From: Anaerolineales bacterium
GTDB lineage: Bacteria > Chloroflexota > Anaerolineae > Anaerolineales > E44-bin32
Direction of reading: 5' to 3'
Assembly: GCA_030606845.1 (NCBI GenBank)
Contig: JAUWFP010000074.1
Location: 1-8,735, forward strand
Length of the DNA stretch: 8,735 nt
Under the pieces are notes generated by a model. The model made no database searches. It had not been told where the DNA came from and saw nothing but the letters and a program-made list of their open reading frames with translations. Of this stretch, positions 6,850 through 8,735 are shown in pieces. A program made the position numbers and the translations under genes. How positions within the stretch are numbered: the first letter of the stretch is position 1; each line of letters starts with the position of its first letter.

Positions 6850-7755
6850 AAGGAATAGTTCACCATTTACGGGTTTGCCGAGCAGCCGGTCGCAATCTAA
6901 AATTTTCCGCAGAAAATGATACATCGTGAAGAGTTCTAACGCGAATGGCGGGAAGCCCAGCATGCCTAGGAGAGGCATTTTTCCATAGTGCAATCCGAAG
7001 ATTCGGAGTGGTTCCGGCACTAGATACAGCCAATGCCCACCCCCAGAATGAAGCGCCTGAAAGTTCCACGCTTCCCAGAGTAAGCCGCATACTAGCCCTC
7101 CTGCGAGCAAGGAAAAGATTGGCCAATAAGTACGTTCTCGTAGCATTCTTCGAAATGATGGTGCTCCCATCCGGTCGTTGATCGGATCGATCAATAGGAT
7201 AAATCCGATCCAGACGAATCCGAACAGGTAAGAGGCGATCGGTGTGGGCAGCAATAATGGGATCACAACCATGAGAAGGCCGCACAGAAACCAGAGCCAG
7301 CCGGCGCCAATGAATACTTCTTCACTCCTGATTTGGTCATTGTGTAGAAATCGTGTAGGGATGAAAGTTGAGATGATCTCCGAGGTGATGAATACGCCGG
7401 GCATGATTGTGGTAAATGACCAAAAATAAGCGAAATCACGAATGATGGGGTTGTCTGGAACATAATAGTAAGCCCAGTTCTGAATGTGAAAATTGAGAAC
7501 TTCAAAGAGCAGCCAAACACCAACCGAAAGCAGCAAGACGAGGGGGAACTCTCTTCGTCGGGTCATCATCCAGGAACTTTCTTTCCGGTGGTAGAGGAAT
7601 GCATCTGCGGCCAAGATATAGCCCGTCCACATTATCGGTGTTAGCCAGACGGCTACGAAATGGACGTCCAGGGCAAGCAGAATTTCACCGATGCCCAGGA
7701 TGGCGAAGCCGAAGATGCCATATAGCGGGAATTTATGTGTATCTGCTGTTTTCAC
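6838..7755 (-). CDS. Polytopic membrane protein of unknown function with internal duplication
   Basis: I do not recognise the family. The 305-residue product has about eight hydrophobic segments (near 10-30, 33-52, 70-88, 105-131, 145-170, 172-190, 211-232 and 260-285), so it is an integral membrane protein. It contains two related units. Unit A has MWTGYILAAD (42-51), WLLFEVLNF (81-89), NWAYYYVP (93-100). Unit B has VWIGFILLID (181-190), GLLWEAWNF (224-232), HWLYLVP (241-247). Conserved Asp, Glu, Asn, Trp, Tyr and Pro in both copies suggest a polar site inside the membrane. Duplicated membrane enzymes such as lycopene-cyclase-like proteins are one comparison, but I see no diagnostic motif for them. 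The start is GTG at 7755-7753, overlapping the Nudix stop in a GTGA arrangement with no good ribosome binding site of its own, so translation is probably coupled to the upstream gene. It is the last gene of the leftward operon. Confidence 0.75.
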   Translation of the reverse strand: MKTADTHKFPLYGIFGFAILGIGEILLALDVHFVAVWLTPIMWTGYILAADAFLYHRKESSWMMTRRREFPLVLLLSVGVWLLFEVLNFHIQNWAYYYVPDNPIIRDFAYFWSFTTIMPGVFITSEIISTFIPTRFLHNDQIRSEEVFIGAGWLWFLCGLLMVVIPLLLPTPIASYLFGFVWIGFILLIDPINDRMGAPSFRRMLRERTYWPIFSLLAGGLVCGLLWEAWNFQALHSGGGHWLYLVPEPLRIFGLHYGKMPLLGMLGFPPFALELFTMYHFLRKILDCDRLLGKPVNGELFLAER

Positions 7756-8261
7756 GGGTTGAAGTGAATACTTGGGCTCCCATTCTCATCGAACGTGGTC
7801 ACGGCGCAGAAGGGTTGTTTATTGTTAAAACTCTTGATAGCTCGAGGAAGGAGTGCAGGCAAATCCTTCACTAATGCCTGTTTCTCAAAGTCGTTCATGT
7901 CGATCCATTCTGGCGTTCCTTCGTAGGAACTCTGGGTCTCCGAAGTTTCGGTGACGCCAACAAAGATGTACAAACCGACACCTGGGGAGGTCCCAACATC
8001 TACCGTGAGTACACCAGAAAGATAGAGAGAAGAAGGGGATAGAATTAAACCCGTCTCCTCTTTGATCTCGCGTAGAGCCGCGCTCCGTGGATCTTCGCCC
8101 CGCTCGATATGACCCCCAACACCATTTAAAAGATCAGACCAGGGGCCACGACTCTTGGCAATGCGGATGAGAAGGACTTTCTCCTGGTGTAGGAGGAAGG
8201 ATAAGCAGCGAGGCACAACTGAATATCTGCCCGCTTGAACTTGTTGGCCCGGGAGCGACAT
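7752..8261 (-). CDS. Nudix hydrolase (MutT-like)
   Basis: This 169-residue cytoplasmic hydrolase of the Nudix superfamily would cleave a nucleoside diphosphate linked to another group X, with Mg. The Nudix box is perfect, at residues 50-72: G50, E56, R64-E65, E68-E69 and G71-L72, in the sequence GHIERGEDPRSAALREIKEE followed by TGL. The preceding GPWSDLLNGVGG and the start strand VVPRCLSFLLHQEKVLLIR also fit the fold. The substrate cannot be told from sequence; MutT-like oxidised dNTP removal is one option, as are other nucleotides or sugar nucleotides. The C-terminal part (about 120-169) has no motif that I recognise. It lies 18 bases after the aldolase gene and overlaps the membrane-protein start by four bases, so all three are probably one transcript. 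Its ribosome binding site is weak (AAGAG about eight bases upstream). Confidence 0.92.
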   Translation of the reverse strand: MSLPGQQVQAGRYSVVPRCLSFLLHQEKVLLIRIAKSRGPWSDLLNGVGGHIERGEDPRSAALREIKEETGLILSPSSLYLSGVLTVDVGTSPGVGLYIFVGVTETSETQSSYEGTPEWIDMNDFEKQALVKDLPALLPRAIKSFNNKQPFCAVTTFDENGSPSIHFNP

Positions 8262-8279
8262 TAGGAACTCTTTTTCGTC

Positions 8280-8735
8280 TTAGTCATCCAGGTCACTAAC
8301 GTCCCCTACACCACCGCTTTCGGCGAGGTAAGACTCAATTTCAGGTTGGATTGGAACTACTTTGGTAAATCTCTGGACCATCTCGCTCGTCCCACCGACA
8401 TTCAGACGTTCAAAGAGGATCTTGAACTGCGCCTCCCATTTCTTCTCGATCGTGCGGATTGTGCTTTTGGGTAGGTCCCAGAACACTTCCTTGAAAGGGC
8501 CAATGGCTCGCTTGCGCGTCTTGTAATAGAACTGATCGTCGGTCTGACCTTCCTTGCGTTCGTTACCGTGATTGTCGCGGAGGTAGGCGAAGACCTCCTC
8601 GAGCAGATCAGAGGGGAGTTCATCGTAGAAGATATTCTGAAAGCCTGTAGCTAAATGGACCTCAAGCGCGTTCGCCTCGGCGAAGCGGGTGAAGGCTTCG
8701 TCTGGTAAAGTGGAAGCACCGTGCTGGACCGCGCC
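8280..8735 (-). CDS. Class II fructose-bisphosphate aldolase, C-terminal part (5' end outside window)
   Basis: The frame is open to the right edge and gives the last 151 residues. The fragment begins GAVQHGASTLPDEAF, then EVHLATGFQNIFYDELP (about 29-45), YYKTRKRAIGPFK (about 70-82) and LFERLNVGGTSE. From family knowledge I place this with a subgroup of zinc-dependent class II ketose-bisphosphate aldolases, in which the HGAS/HGGS histidine is a zinc ligand and the TGFQN region forms the end of the barrel. It would catalyse reversible cleavage of fructose 1,6-bisphosphate to dihydroxyacetone phosphate and glyceraldehyde 3-phosphate in glycolysis and gluconeogenesis. The tail after the zinc histidine (about 146 residues) is longer than in the E. 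coli-type enzyme. A tagatose-bisphosphate aldolase is an alternative, because the specificity residues lie outside the window. It is the first visible gene of the leftward operon with the Nudix and membrane genes. Confidence 0.68.
   Translation of the reverse strand, partial: GAVQHGASTLPDEAFTRFAEANALEVHLATGFQNIFYDELPSDLLEEVFAYLRDNHGNERKEGQTDDQFYYKTRKRAIGPFKEVFWDLPKSTIRTIEKKWEAQFKILFERLNVGGTSEMVQRFTKVVPIQPEIESYLAESGGVGDVSDLDD

Overview
This is a gene-dense bacterial window with no mobile element, RNA gene or CRISPR array that I can see. It holds eight protein genes, two of them cut by the window edges. The gene set points to a Chloroflexota bacterium, probably Anaerolineae-like. The clues are a GT-C membrane glycosyltransferase fused to NHL repeats, an RsmD with an unusual catalytic motif, and a UroD-like paralogue. 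This placement rests on family knowledge and was not tested by a search.

Plus strand, 1-6840. The window opens inside a very large membrane protein: a TIGR03663/Agl23-like GT-C glycosyltransferase with a C-terminal six-bladed NHL propeller. After a 66-base gap come sucC and sucD, the two subunits of succinyl-CoA synthetase, joined by an ATGA overlap. A 127-base gap with a strong ribosome binding site leads to a uroporphyrinogen-decarboxylase-family protein that lacks the classic HemE signatures. Next, 39 bases on, is rsmD, a 16S rRNA guanine-N2 methyltransferase whose usual D/N-PP-Y motif reads APPQY. A hairpin terminator follows rsmD.

Minus strand, 8735-6838. A convergent operon reads leftward: the C-terminal part of a class II fructose-bisphosphate aldolase, then a Nudix hydrolase 18 bases downstream, then a polytopic membrane protein that starts at a GTG overlapping the Nudix stop codon. 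The membrane protein is not recognised; it consists of two diverged copies of a roughly 100-residue unit.

The genes read as ordinary chromosomal housekeeping and cell-envelope genes: central carbon metabolism (sucCD, aldolase), ribosome modification (rsmD), nucleotide clean-up (Nudix) and envelope glycosylation. I found no convincing new multi-gene system. The points most worth a second look are the duplicated membrane protein, the altered RsmD motif, the HemE-like protein with a possible metal site, and the glycosyltransferase-propeller fusion.
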